Below are positions 12,172-23,276 of a DNA stretch of 57,763 nt, piece after piece. A program made the position numbers and the translations under genes. This stretch comes from Thermomucor indicae-seudaticae (taxonomy: Eukaryota; Mucoromycota; Mucoromycetes; Mucorales; Lichtheimiaceae). The stretch's first letter is position 1, and the number at the start of each line of letters is the position of its first letter. The stretch covers positions 1 through 57,763 of the forward strand of contig JSYX01000187.1 in NCBI GenBank assembly GCA_000787465.1, in the 5' to 3' direction. Under the pieces are notes generated by a model. The model ran no database searches. It saw only the letters and a list, made by a program, of their open reading frames with translations, and was not told the origin of the DNA.

Positions 12172-12475
12172 ATTGTAGATAGTACCTGGATCTACTGAAA
12201 AAGAAGGAAAGGTATAGTTAGTATGGTTTTACTTGTGTTACCTTGGTCACTCAAATGCTCAGAGAGAACCGTAAGTTTCCTGTCAGAGTGCTTATAAATG
12301 CAGAACGTGGGATAGAGGGTATACGCTTTGCGAGGTATGATATATATTGGAATCATACATGGATCATACAGAAGGGGGAGGGGAACGGGCATGGGGGCAT
12401 ATAGAGAGAGAGGAAGTGGGGAAGGCGGGGAAGTAGGGGGTGTGGGGAATAAGGGAAAAGGGGAAAGCAAGAAGA
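12172..12475. other. convergent 3' region with a purine-rich tract
   Basis: Lies between two convergent stops. From about 12370 to 12475 the plus strand is almost only purine, with many GGG and GGGG runs. It is likely 3' UTR of one or both genes. G-runs of this spacing could fold as quadruplexes in plus-strand RNA or DNA; this is inference. Confidence 0.5.
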
Positions 12476-13351
12476 TCATATATAGCCCGTTGCAACAGAA
12501 TAACTTTCTGCCAGGGCAACCACACGCGAGTAATCTTCTCTGAACTCCCAGGTTGCATCATAGCGGGAAAGCTTGATACAGAGCTGCTCCAGAACCTGGA
12601 CCCAGGTCTTGGTTTTGTCGGGCCCTTCTTGCTGTTCTACAAAGAACCTAAGAACTGCAAGGACATCAGAGTGTGGCGGCTGATGCTGATGATGATATTT
12701 GAACGCATTCATCATCTCCAGGACCACAAGACGACCTAGTTTCGTTTGATAAAACAAGTGCTGACGTACTTCGGCCGGCGCACGGAGACTTTGCTGGACA
12801 ATGAGCATCAATCCAACAACGATCCCGAGAGGATTCTGTTGCAGCACATGGACGCAGAGTCGCACAAGCTGCTCCAGATCCTGCGCAATTTCACCAGCGC
12901 GGGCAAATTGTTCATTGGGTCGGACGTCGTCCAGGGAATGTGTCAATTGTTGTGCATGCCCACATATCATCCACAGATCTCGCCTTGCTTCCTTCTCTTG
13001 CGCCAATCGCTTCATACTCTCCCATTGTACCTGACATAGTGATGGCCGTGTCAAGCTTCTAATCCATGTCAACACGGACCAGCCCCCTTCGAACCCGGCG
13101 GGCTTATCGAACGCTTCCTTCTCGTCATGGTCGACGAATAAGGTGGATCCGGTCAGGAAACTACATGTGGAGGATGCCGAAGAGTGGGGTGGACCATCAT
13201 AGGGATAATGTATAGTGGAAGAAGTAGAGGTAGAAGAAATAGATATAGAAGAAGAAGAGTTGACTGCAAATCGATCGAATCCAATCAGGGATAACAAATA
13301 ATTAAAGAAAAGCCTTGGTTTGCTGGGATAAGTATACTTGGAATGTGGCAT
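12476..13351 (-). CDS. hypothetical protein, 291 aa, helical
   Basis: A single exon from the ATG at 13351. I do not recognise the family. After a Ser-rich N-terminal part (residues about 30-70) comes a mostly helical region. It contains WESMKRLAQEKEARRDLW, DDVRPNEQFARAGEIAQDLEQ, then a hydrophobic stretch PLGIVVGLMLIVQQSLRAP, and later KLGRLVVLEMMNAFKYHH and LAVLRFFVEQQ. The even hydrophobic periodicity, the ATG start and the length argue that it is coding. It reads on the minus strand, convergent with DSCC1. The hydrophobic segment might be a buried helix rather than a membrane span. No function is proposed. Confidence 0.6.
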   Translation of the reverse strand: MPHSKYTYPSKPRLFFNYLLSLIGFDRFAVNSSSSISISSTSTSSTIHYPYDGPPHSSASSTCSFLTGSTLFVDHDEKEAFDKPAGFEGGWSVLTWIRSLTRPSLCQVQWESMKRLAQEKEARRDLWMICGHAQQLTHSLDDVRPNEQFARAGEIAQDLEQLVRLCVHVLQQNPLGIVVGLMLIVQQSLRAPAEVRQHLFYQTKLGRLVVLEMMNAFKYHHQHQPPHSDVLAVLRFFVEQQEGPDKTKTWVQVLEQLCIKLSRYDATWEFREDYSRVVALAESYSVATGYI

Positions 13352-15581
13352 GTAACGTCAAACTTGGTATGATATGGTTTTTTCTTGTTAATGGTATATG
13401 ATAGGCATATGTCGTTCGCTTTCGACAAGAAAACGTTTGCATATTCCGTTTAGTAATACTTGAAGAGAGAGATTGGGTTTGTGTCGGCTGATGGATCGGT
13501 CGCAATAGAGATATGCAGTCGATGATCGTCCTTCTCTTTATAAAGGGGATGGACGGATCGATTTAGCGCTGTTTTGATAAAGTCGGTGCCTTCCTTGTTG
13601 CTGCTTGATAAAGAAAAAGGTTGTGTGGGTGATAAGAAAGAAGAAAGAGGAAAAAGTTTGGGGAAGGGCAACCTGTTAATAACGGGTAAAGAGAAAAAGA
13701 GAAGAGAGAATTGAATGAAATGCAACTGGAGCGCTATTTAAAGGAATGACTATGGTCACGCGGTCCCTTGTCCCTTGTCCCTGTAAACCCCTTCCATTTT
13801 CCGTTATCTTCTGTGCGTTTCCACTGTTCCTTGGCTTTATGTAATCAAAGTTATCTCACAATCCCTTCTTTAGTGTTGGATAAAGATAAAAGGAGTCATT
13901 GTCATTTCCATTGGGAGTGGCAAACATGCAAGGTATCAGGTGACGTAAAGCATATGATTCGATGTGTAGCCCGCAAGCAAGGGGCAAAGTCGGTATTCAA
14001 TTGACTTAGACTAACACTCATTCATCGTTATCTCCAGTTACTGTCATACTTTGGCATGGCGATCGCATGTGATACCCAAGTCGAGCTATTGCTTGACATG
14101 GGGTCTTTCTCGGATGTTTTTGCTCTGGATGCTGCTTTGCATCGTTGGAAAAGAAATAATTAGTACCCAGGGCTCTGAGGTGATAAACGTACATTAAGCT
14201 GCACTGAAAGTCATGCGTGCTGCATGGCAAGTGGCAACGGACGAACTTTAGTCATGCGGTACACTCACATCACTGCAGGATGTCCGTTTTGAAGATGGTT
14301 GGCATCCAATCCTTCCTACTCACGTATCTTATCTCACGGAGTTGACGTAGCACACACAACCTCACTCCATTTCGACAGTCCGCAAAGAGTGTTGCTTACT
14401 CGTTATTTATATCATGTAGTATACATTAGAATAGAGTACCCGAGCGTGTTCTTCAGGCGCCTAATTTATGCGCTGCTTCAGACAAAGAATGGCAAGGTAA
14501 TATTGGACAGGCGGATGGTGTATTGTACGCAAGCTCATAATGGTAAGGACTGTTTAAGTCAGAACTAGCGTTTTTCGGTCTATACCAATGAGAAGTAGAC
14601 GAAAGGGTGAAGCAGAAAGAGTTACAAAACGAGGTCGATAAGGCAAAGCCCATGGCTCACTATATCCTAGATCGCAGCAAAAGGCGGGCGGCTAAGTCGG
14701 ACTGCTCAACGACAGACAGAACAGCAGGATTAAACCAGGTGCGGATGAGGCTGCTCAATGACATGACAGTAAAATATGCTTAGGTAGCCTGACACAGACG
14801 GCAATATCTAGCGTACCATCCGACCCGCCTGATGTCCAGCCAAAGATCAGCGGATTCTTGGGAGCCGCGAAGAATAACTTGCTCTTGAAGCCACGTAAAT
14901 TCCCGTGAAAAAAACACAAGAACCAGTATATCAAGAGATCCACCAGATGCATTCCTTGCTGTGAAAAGCTATGAGTCAATTGTTTGTGCCAGGTGGGACG
15001 GGCACGCTCTCTTCCTGACAGCCGGTAATTTCCGGGAGATGATGCGTCTCATCATACGCTTCCAACATCATCTGTGTATTAAGCATTACCAACTCGACTC
15101 GACTTGCTTTTCTATTGTTTCTGTACCAACAGCCACATTGTAGGTTTGATTTAAGCCGACTGGGCCAAGTTTCCTGCAGATCTTGGCAGATAATCTTTCT
15201 CACTTTGACTCTTTTTGTGTCACGCATGCACTGGCAAAGAGAAAACCATCGAACCGTAGGATTCTCCCTCTCTGGATATCCATAAACTGATACAAAATAT
15301 AATCTCATTGGTCACAAAGCATTCGAATTACTTCTGTTGACTCTCTGGTTTCCATGATGTGAGAGGGTGGTTATACTGAATCGGGAAAAACTTCGCACCG
15401 TCACGTGTCGAAAAATGGCGTTATTGGGCAACCGTCACGGGTGTTTACTTACAGTGGTCACTTTTTCATTCCCAGCTTACTGTTTTTTGTTACTCCCTGA
15501 AGGCCGATCCGGGTTGCGTATAAATACCAGAGCGCAGACCGTTTTTTGCTCCTTTTCCCGACGTTACTGCTTCAAGATACC
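13352..15581. other. 2.2-kb stretch without a confirmed gene
   Basis: Holds only short frames. An ATG-started 110-aa frame on the minus strand (14976-15308) and a following 74-residue frame (14755-14979) look weakly protein-like but match nothing I know and could not be spliced together. The right end is the PDX1 promoter, with a TATA box at 15519. Confidence 0.4.
15519..15526 (+). promoter_or_regulatory. TATA box of the PDX1 gene
   Basis: TATAAATA lies 56 bases upstream of the PDX1 ATG. A typical start site about 30 bases downstream leaves a leader of some 25-30 nt. The position supports the chosen start codon. Confidence 0.6.
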
Positions 15582-16699
15582 ATGAGTGCCGAGTTCTCTG
15601 CTCCTACGAACCTCCACAGCAAGGCCACGGGCAATGGCGAGGCCACTGAGTCCGAATATGGTATCAAGACTGGTTTGGCTCAAATGTTCAAGGTAATGAA
15701 GAGATCTTGCTCATGAGCAAAAAGCCAGGACTGAATCGGAGTCCTATTACAGGGTGGTGTTATTATGGACGTTGTGAACCCAGAACAAGCCAGAATTGCC
15801 GAGGAAGCTGGTGCTTGCGCTGTTATGGCTTTGGAGCGAGTCCCTGCTGATATCCGCAAGAACGGTGGTGTTGCTCGTATGTCGGACCCAAAGATGATCA
15901 AGGGTATCCAGGAAGCCGTGACCATTCCTGTCATGGCCAAGGTCCGCATTGGCCACTTTGTCGAGGCACAAATCCTGGAAGCGATTGGTGTTGATTACAT
16001 TGACGAGTCTGAAGTCCTGACCCCGGCCGATGAAAGTAACCACATCAACAAGAAGAACTTTAAGGTACCTTTTGTCTGCGGTGCCAAGAACCTCGGTGAA
16101 GCTTTGCGTCGTATCAATGAAGGTGCTGCCATGATCCGTACAAAGGGTGAAGCTGGTACTGGCAACGTCGTCGAGGCTGTGCGCCATATGCGCACGGTGA
16201 ACGCAGAAATTAGACGTGCTGCGTCCATGACCGATGAAGAACTTTACGCTTACGCCAAAGAAATCCAAGCTCCTTACCACTTGCTCAAGGAGACTGCTCG
16301 CCTCGGCCGCTTGCCTGTTGTCAACTTTGCTGCTGGTGGTGTGGCTACTCCTGCAGACGCTGCCCTGATGATGGTAAGTGATAGACAAAATACATGGGGA
16401 GGATCAGTGCGCTTAAATTTGTATCACGTAGCAATTGGGTTGCGATGGTGTCTTTGTCGGTTCTGGAATCTTCAAGTCCGGTGACCCTGCCAAGCGCGCC
16501 CGGGCTATCGGTAAGTCTAGAGTCCGTGTGGCCGTTGAGGACTGTTCATTGACTAAAGCTGTCTGTAGTCCAAGCCGTTACCCACTACAATGACCCCAAG
16601 GTTCTGGCTGAAGTTTCTGAAGATCTGGGTGAAGCCATGGTTGGTATCAACCTTGATGAACTGTCGGAAGACCAAAAGATGGCCAAGCGCGGTTGGTAA
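15582..16699 (+). CDS. PDX1: pyridoxal 5'-phosphate synthase, PdxS/SNZ subunit
   Basis: Four exons (15582-15692, 15753-16373, 16432-16510, 16569-16699) join to 313 aa, full length for PdxS/Snz1. Typical blocks seen: [110 protein letters not shown], and the C-terminal [12 protein letters not shown] phosphate-binding loop. The enzyme condenses ribose 5-phosphate, glyceraldehyde 3-phosphate and ammonia into PLP, with the glutaminase PdxT/Sno supplying ammonia. The partner is not in this window. Nearby cystathionine beta-synthase (50.4 kb) uses PLP, but the distance gives no operon-like link. Confidence 0.97.
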
Positions 16700-16885
16700 A
16701 GAAGAAAGTAAATGCTATCTGTCCTGTACTTTTTTGATTGTACCTTAATGTAAATAATAATCTTGTCTTCTGCATACCTTTCTTTTCTGCTTCGGATATA
16801 GGCGGGAGGCATGTAGAAAACTCAGTTTCATTTTTTTCGAATTCGAACAATTGCTTAGACGTCAAAACCTTGTATTCTATTGTTT

Positions 16886-18594
16886 ATGGCACGTCGGGTT
16901 GTGGTTACTGGGTTAGGTCTCGTTACTCCAGTTGGAGTCGGCGTAAAGTATGCGTGGAAGAATATACTAGAAGGATACTGTGGCATCACAAGCCTTCGTC
17001 AACGAGAAGGTTTTGAACAATCACCTATAAAGATTGCAGCTCTTGTACCCGAGGGATCAAAAGACCAAGGCGGTTTCACTCCCAAGGAATGGCTCGATCG
17101 TGGGGTAACGATTATGGAATCAAATGAACCAGACGTTTGCAGCTGACATGTGCGAAAAACAAAAGGACGAAAGGGTCATGGGGACATTTACACAATACGC
17201 CATTACAGCAGCACGTCAGGCATTGGAAGACGCTGAATGGACTCCCAGTTCGGACGAAGCAAAAGAGCGAACGGTATGCCCTGAACAGCCAGGAGAAGTA
17301 GTTTCACTTTTGACAGCCTGTGTTTTCCTACCATTTCTTAGGGTGTCTGTATTGGGTCTGGCATGGGTAGTTTCGATGATATCGTATCCACGTCTGTAAC
17401 TTGGGCCAATGCAGTAGGTTAAATTGCTTTTGCTGAAACCATAACGAGGATTTTGAATCACAAGAAATATAGGGACATCGCAAAGTTTCTCCCATGTTCG
17501 TACCTCGTATATTGATCAACATGGCTGCTGGTCATTTAACCATGAAGTATGGTTTTCAGGTAGGGCGTAAAAAAAGGGCTTGCAAAGAGAGGGATTATCT
17601 TATGAAAAGGGAAAAAAGGGTCCAAACCATTCTGCTTCAACCGCATGCACTACAGGGGCACACTCGCTTGGAGATGCTATGCGTTTTATCCAATACGGAG
17701 ATGCTGATGTGATGGTCGCAGGCGGTACAGAGGCTTGTGTCCATCCGTTGGCCATCGCAGGATTTGCAAAGTACGGTGTAGTGAAAAAGAAAGACTTATC
17801 TTCTCGCGATTTCTCATTATGATACAGGGCAAAGTCGCTGGCTTCACAATATGATGAAAATCCAACGGAGGCTTCCCGCCCTTTTGACGCAGATAGATGC
17901 GGGTTTGTCATGGGCGAAGGTGCTGGTATTGTGGTTTTGGAAGAACTTGAACACGCGAAGCGTCGAGGAGCAAGGATTTATGCCGAGATTGCTGGCTATG
18001 GCTTATCTGGCGATGCATATCACATGACAGCACCGCCAGAGGATGGTGCTGGTGCTGTCAAGGCCATGTCACGTGCCTTGGCGTCAGCAAACCTGTCACC
18101 TGCGCAGGTTGATTATGTAAACGCGCATGCAACTAGCACCCCTGTGGGTAGGTTGATACGATGCACGTGTTAATATAGCAGAGATAGTCTTATACTTCTT
18201 CATGCTACAGGTGATGCGGCAGAAAACAAAGCCATTAAAAGGGTGTTTGATGGCTATTGGGGAAAGATAGCTGTGTCTTCCACAAAAGGCGCGACAGGTC
18301 ATTTATTAGGTGCGGCAGGTTCCGTCGAAGCTATATTCACCATACTCGCATTATACAATGTAAGCCTCCCCGTCCCCGCTTTTCCTATATTTGTGCGTTG
18401 TGTGTCTCACGGACTCTTATAATCTGAAGGGCGTTTTGCCACCTACTCTGAATGTCAACCGACTGGAACCAGAGTTCAACTTGAACTACGTCCCGAAAGT
18501 TGCCCAAGAACATAGAGAGATTCGGGCTGCGCTTACAAACAGCTTCGGCTTTGGCGGTACAAATGCCTCGTTGTGCTTCACTCGATACCCGTGA
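16886..18594 (+). CDS. beta-ketoacyl-ACP synthase (KAS II/CEM1-type, mitochondrial FAS)
   Basis: Eight exons (16886-17104, 17166-17273, 17342-17413, 17473-17559, 17619-17770, 17828-18147, 18211-18359, 18430-18594) join to 423 aa. It starts [15 protein letters not shown] and carries the nucleophile Cys in [14 protein letters not shown], the first His in [18 protein letters not shown], the second in [16 protein letters not shown], and the final Gly loop [12 protein letters not shown]. FabF-like enzymes of this form elongate acyl-ACP in mitochondrial type II fatty-acid synthesis, which feeds lipoate. No clear targeting presequence is seen before the first strand, so a short upstream exon or an unusual import signal is possible. 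The gene follows PDX1 head to tail, about 190 bases away. Confidence 0.94.
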
Positions 18595-18769
18595 TGTACA
18601 GTAAAATAATGTTTTGTTTATTGATTCACTACGGTCCGGTGGCATTGGCCTATCTCTCCCTTTGAACGAATAAGATCTTGATCGAGATCCTTTCTGTTAA
18701 GCCGGGAGTTGCCTCGGCGCTGGTGTAGACTCCAAAAGTGCGTGCGTTTGCATCGATGATAATACTGCT

Positions 18770-20214
18770 CTATCGCAATGGACTGTAGCTCAGTGGTTTA
18801 AGGATATACGAAGACATGTTATCGACAAGGCGTACTATGCATTGCATGCCATTTAGTCTTTTTTACCTCTGGTCGTTTGTGATATGCCACTTACCGGTGT
18901 TGTAGACTGTTTCTGCCCATCCATCTACATTCCATGCATCCTCACGCGTAGTCTTGCGCGTTTGCAGATCACTATGCAGCTTCATACTTAGTAGACAAGA
19001 CAGATAACATATGTGTTTTTGCAACATACGGGTAAGTCCACATATGATGGACGCAGTGCAATTCACCTAATTGGCTGAACCATGCTCCGACGGGCTCACA
19101 AAACTGTCTTCGGCATTCTAGTCCCTTTCGCCTAAACAATAGATTATGAGTTCGGGCTTACCCGGGAATCTTAAAACCCCACACTTCTTGCTTCTCCGCA
19201 AGAAACCTACCAATGCATTTCCCATTCAAGCAACCGGCCCGGCTGAAACCGACAGCAAACAAATAATGTCCCTTTGTCAATTATATACCATACTTATTAG
19301 GTTTACGGGGCGTACAAACCTTCAAATTATATTTGCGTAGCTCATAAATCCCGTTGGTTACCATAGGTGGAGACGTCTCCCAGAAGGAGAATTCAAGCAT
19401 GATGTTGTTCTCACGCGAAACGAGCAGAGGTCGGAGTTCCTTCATAAACGTCTGGTACGCCTAATTTCCCCACATCTTCCAATCAGAAAAGGTAATCAAA
19501 AGATCGAAGCAGAACTTACGGGGTCCTGAGCCAAGCGTTCCAACGTATGCTTGTGACCTGGGTAACCTTTATATTCCCAAATATGTACTGGGATCGAACG
19601 AAAAAACGTTGCCAAGTCAATTCGAGTTGCATTCTCTCCTGGACCGCCTTCCACTTACCGAAGGTATCCAATTCGCCAATGACAACTTCCCAGCTGCCGC
19701 ACAAGTGAAGCTCGTTGGCCGGATCATTGGCGATTTGCGGCAAATACGTCGAACTAGAAGAAGAGTGTATGCCTTTCCTCAGTATTCTTTGCTTCATGGA
19801 GCCACTCGAAATAATACCAACACTAGTTTGATGTACTCTTCCACCTTGTCAGGCCTGACCTTGTGCTCTAGGTGCACACATAGTGATTGTCAGAGAGGTC
19901 TAAAAAAGGCTTTTCTTCTTGGAAGCAACAGGCTTACTCTGTAACTCGTGGACATACTTGCCCCGAGCGAGCATTTTGGAGTGGGTTTGATTTTCTTCCT
20001 CCTTCGCTTTCTTTGAACCATACAAAACGGCGTCAATAAATTCGCTGGCAATATTTTGCTGCTTCTCCTTGGTCTCAGGTTTATCGTCTTTGGCTGATCG
20101 AAGGAGTAGATTGCAAGATCTTTGAAGATCAGCTGCAGCGGTTGCGCTGAAATATCGCGGCTGAACAACGGCTTTGGCTAAAGACCGACGCAAAAGTGTT
20201 TGTGTAGACAGCAT
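18770..20214 (-). CDS. NIPSNAP-family mitochondrial protein
   Basis: Nine exons (19938-20214, 19822-19867, 19659-19753, 19520-19587, 19320-19460, 19211-19242, 19030-19131, 18895-18971, 18770-18834) join in phase to 300 aa. The N-terminus (MLSTQTLLRRSLAKAVVQPRY) is Arg/Ser rich, like a mitochondrial presequence. The rest matches NIPSNAP: YVHELQKHKVRPDKVEEYIKL, LCGSWEVVIGELDTFVHIWEY, MLEFSFWE, NGIYELRKYNLKPGRLLEWE, GAWFSQLGELHCVHHMWTYPDLQ, and a final SPLR. In animals these proteins sit in the mitochondrial matrix or outer face and act in mitophagy signalling; the role in fungi is not established. The gene is convergent with the KAS gene, stops 175 bases apart. The weakest junction is the GTTGGT donor of exon 2. 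Confidence 0.9.
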
Positions 20215-21007
20215 TTTGAATGAAAAGTGGGGAAGAAAAGGGTGAGAAACAGGGAAAGAAAGGTGCGCGCAGCTTGGGTTACGTCGACGCTGCGTTGACG
20301 TTACACCAATGAGCGCGGCATAAGTGTGTGGTCGGAGCGGCAACAAGTGGAGATAAGTAACCTGACCCCGCGTTGCAGCACTTCAGTTGTGGTTAATTCA
20401 GGAAGACAGGGGTAATTAGGCAGAGCAAGGAACACGAAGTACAGGGTTTTCGCGGTTGCAGGACTGAGAGTATCTGCGTTTCGAAATTTGCGTTTTCAAA
20501 GACAAGGAACTTGCGTGTATCATATAGTATGCGTCACCTGTTTTTGCTACGGACATAACCTTGAGAACTTGTGCAACTTGTCGTAAACGCTGCCGAACTA
20601 CTATTACTGAAAGCTGATTTTTTAAAGCTGTCCCCTGGTTCACTGATCTGAGAATCGAAGAGACAACTTCGTCGCCGACGGCCGAAGGCCTTCCGTTCTG
20701 GAAGTCGAGCGTGGACATCAAAACCCGCGTCTTCGTGACCAAATGTGGTCCTCTGACTGACGAGAATAATACTTGATGTTTGGCGCAAAAGGAAGTTGGC
20801 TTATTGCGTAAAGAGAATAGCGCACACTGTAATAAATTGCAAGCCAGTAGATCGATATTTCCGTGTGGGAAGATCTGGTAGAAAGAGCATGGTCAAAGGT
20901 GTAAACACAAGAATATCATCAGTACTCGTTTATTCAAAATGGTCAATGCTATACGCGACGCAAGTTTGTCATGTTCGGCGACTTTCTTTTACAGGAAGTG
21001 TACACAG
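20215..21007. other. intergenic with one doubtful ORF
   Basis: On the minus strand an ATG-started frame (20416-20718, 100 aa) contains a helical-looking part (RQRLRQVAQVLKVM). It matches nothing recognised, has no domain, and may be chance. The left part holds the NIPSNAP promoter. Confidence 0.35.
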
Positions 21008-22190
21008 TTAGAACATGACAGTATCTCTGAATGCAAACCGAGGGATTTTCCGGTAATCTCCTTCTTTGCCCAGACGCCACAGGTACACATCTAACTCTCC
21101 CTCATTCATATTCTTGACAGGTCCCTCTAGCCTCGCCTGTTTCACGATCTCTTCGCAAGCCACGATGGAACTTGCCCGGAGAATGATAGCTCTCTCCTCA
21201 CCCAAGTCTTTGCCTTCCTGGATATCCTGTTTCCACGCTTCTGGGATCTCGAGCAATCCAAGATGGACTAGCAGCGTGGGAATGACGTTATCGGCAAACA
21301 CCGTCAACTCGTGGATATCTGCAAAGTCAAATCGATCTGGGTCCTGATCTTTGAAGAACATCCAAACATGGTACACCAAGATTTGCGCCTTCTTAAAGAT
21401 ATGGACAGGACGTTGTTGGATGGTGTATGTGTCCCGGAGCCCAGGCAATGCCTTTACGAGGCATTCTACCAATCGCGCCGCGGAGGGTTTGTTGTTAGCT
21501 GTTGGCTTGGTAACATCCAAAATAAACGACGCGAGATCCGGGTATCCATGCTGTTTGAGAAATTCGCCTGTACTTTTAAGCACGGTCGCGATGCCTTCAG
21601 CCAATGGTTTCAAGGCGGTCGCTTCTGTCATGGTAACGAAAGGCATGTCAGGCGGGTGCACTTCGCGATCAATTGGGATCTGGAATATTTCGGACACTTG
21701 AAAGGCTGTCATGTTCTTGAACGTATCCGCGTTCATTGGCGTGCCACCGATATAAAAGGACATGACTCCAAAGCGGATCGTATCAAATGCTCTGGTTACA
21801 CGGTTCAGGATGTGGTCGATTATAAAAGCGACTTTGCTTTAAAAAAAAAACTTTACCCTCGACCGGTCAATTCATGGAGTGGAACGCGATACCCACTGCC
21901 GAAATTCAAGAGATCAATGAGTGCTACAAAGTTGAGTTCTTCCGCCAAAGTCGAAAACTTGAGTGGCATGCGCATAGGGCTGTCGATCGATAGTTCTTGG
22001 AATTGATGCAGATCGAGATCAGCGACGAACTTTTTGATTCCCTCATTCGACACCTTATGCCTTGTGAATACGGCTTACTCAATACACGGCCATAATAAAC
22101 CAGCCAACTCACTTTTATTGGACTATTCTCGACACACGCTCGACAAGAGCTGCGGACTGCCTGCAGATAGTTGCCTTCTGGAATTGGCAT
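21008..22190 (-). CDS. queuosine 5'-phosphate N-glycosylase/hydrolase (QNG1, queuosine salvage)
   Basis: Three exons (22113-22190, 21857-22053, 21008-21791) join to 352 aa, the usual length. Family landmarks: an N-terminal helix leading to VSNEGIKKF, ELNFVALIDLLNFGSGYR, LHELTGRGAFDTIRFG, HIFKKAQILVYHVW, FADIHELTVFADNVIPTLLVHLG, and the C-terminal DVYLWRLGKEGDYRKIP. The family (old name DUF2419) releases queuine base from queuosine 5'-monophosphate, so that cytosolic and mitochondrial TGT enzymes can put Q at tRNA position 34. It implies that this fungus salvages Q from food or bacteria. Start is the ATG at 22190. The intron at 21792-21856 includes an A/T run. Confidence 0.93.
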
Positions 22191-22609
22191 CCTTGGGAAA
22201 TTTTTTACTGCGAGCAGAAAAGAGACACGACTCGCATGAGCACTGACTTCAGAATTCAGACCAAAAAGTACGAAGGTCGCATTCGCTATACTGCACCGCG
22301 TTTGTATGCTGCTATGTGATCAACAAGAGTCTATTCAAAGGCTCATGGTGTGCTGAACCATGCTTAACCTTGTCAATGCTGTATGTCTTCTCAATTCCAA
22401 GGAAAAAAAAGAAAACGATATGGCGAATCTGTCCCAGTAGATTATCCAGACTATTGGTCTGAGCTATAGGATACGTCTTATTATTGCAAACTTTGAGTTT
22501 GCTTCACTGGGAGCGGATGATCTGCGTTACGGATATGAACTGAGATTAGAAAGGATAGACCGGTCACCTCTTTCAGTTCAGATTTTTTCTGTATAATCGC
22601 GAAAAGACA
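22191..22609. other. divergent promoter region
   Basis: 419 bases between the QNG1 start (minus) and the CHRAC1/Dpb3-like start (plus). No further gene is seen; it probably carries both promoters. Confidence 0.6.
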
Positions 22610-23258
22610 ATGGCATCAGAAGGATCGAGTCAATCGCCAAAGACGGAACGCACGCCTGGCTCCATTATTCTTCCACTCGCTCGCGTCAAGCGTATTATTA
22701 AAGAAGACAAAGATGTCGCAATGGTCAATCCGGAAGCAACATATTGTGTCGCCTATGCAACCGTACGACCGTTCATTCCAGACAAAGAGCATGACACTAG
22801 ACCCACTGATCGACGCGTATAGGAACTGTTTATGGAGTATCTGGTAAAAGAAGGCTACATGAGAGCTAGACAAGACAAACGGAAAACCGTATTCTACAAG
22901 GACCTTGGTAAATTCTCATACACACAGGCAAAGGGAGAAAAACAACAGATATGCTTACCAGTATGTCGTCTCAGCATCTGCCGTAAGCGAAATAGAACAG
23001 TTTGAATTCCTGGAAGATGTCATACCACCGACGATGACGCTCAAGTCAGCGCTGGAACGGCGAAACGACGCATTGAATGAGGATGATCCCTCATTAATAG
23101 AACGCTCTCCGAAACGAGCCAGGACAAGCAATAACGACGAATCAATGAGCACCCAAAGCCAAGAATATCAAGAAACAACATCTGATAACCAACATCAATA
23201 TTCAGAACACGAGACTAATGGTGACCCAGTCTCCCAAGTCAATGGACCCAACCACTAG
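22610..23258 (+). CDS. histone-fold protein of the CHRAC1/Dpb3 (POLE4-like) family
   Basis: Three exons (22610-22762, 22823-22907, 22975-23258) join to 173 aa. The histone fold spans about residues 18-100: LPLARVKRIIKEDKDVAMVN, then YCVAYATELFMEYLVKEGYM, then KRKTVFYKDLASAVSEIEQF and FEFLEDVIP. This pattern is shared by CHRAC1 (nucleosome remodelling complex), Dpb3 and POLE4 (DNA polymerase epsilon). FEFLEDVIPPTMTL is closest to CHRAC1/Dpb3. The acidic, Gln/Ser-rich tail is probably disordered. It would pair with a Dpb4/POLE3-type partner not found here. The gene ends 18 bases before the UTP6 stop on the other strand. Confidence 0.85.
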
Positions 23259-23276
23259 TTTCATAAGATCAATCAA

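Noticed and set aside
13450..13725. Minus-strand 91-residue frame as N-terminal exon of the 291-aa protein
   Set aside because: It has no ATG (TTG only), and no splice route joins it to the downstream frame without a stop.
17105..17165. Very short (28-43 nt) introns in the KAS gene
   Set aside because: A 61-nt intron using the AAAAG acceptor gives exact spacing to the FTQYA block, so no micro-intron is needed.
18781..18805. tRNA-like sequence CTGTAGCTCAGTGGTT
   Set aside because: It resembles a D-arm, but no acceptor stem or TpsiC arm follows. The bases are the antisense of the last NIPSNAP exon, whose frame and stop fit the family.
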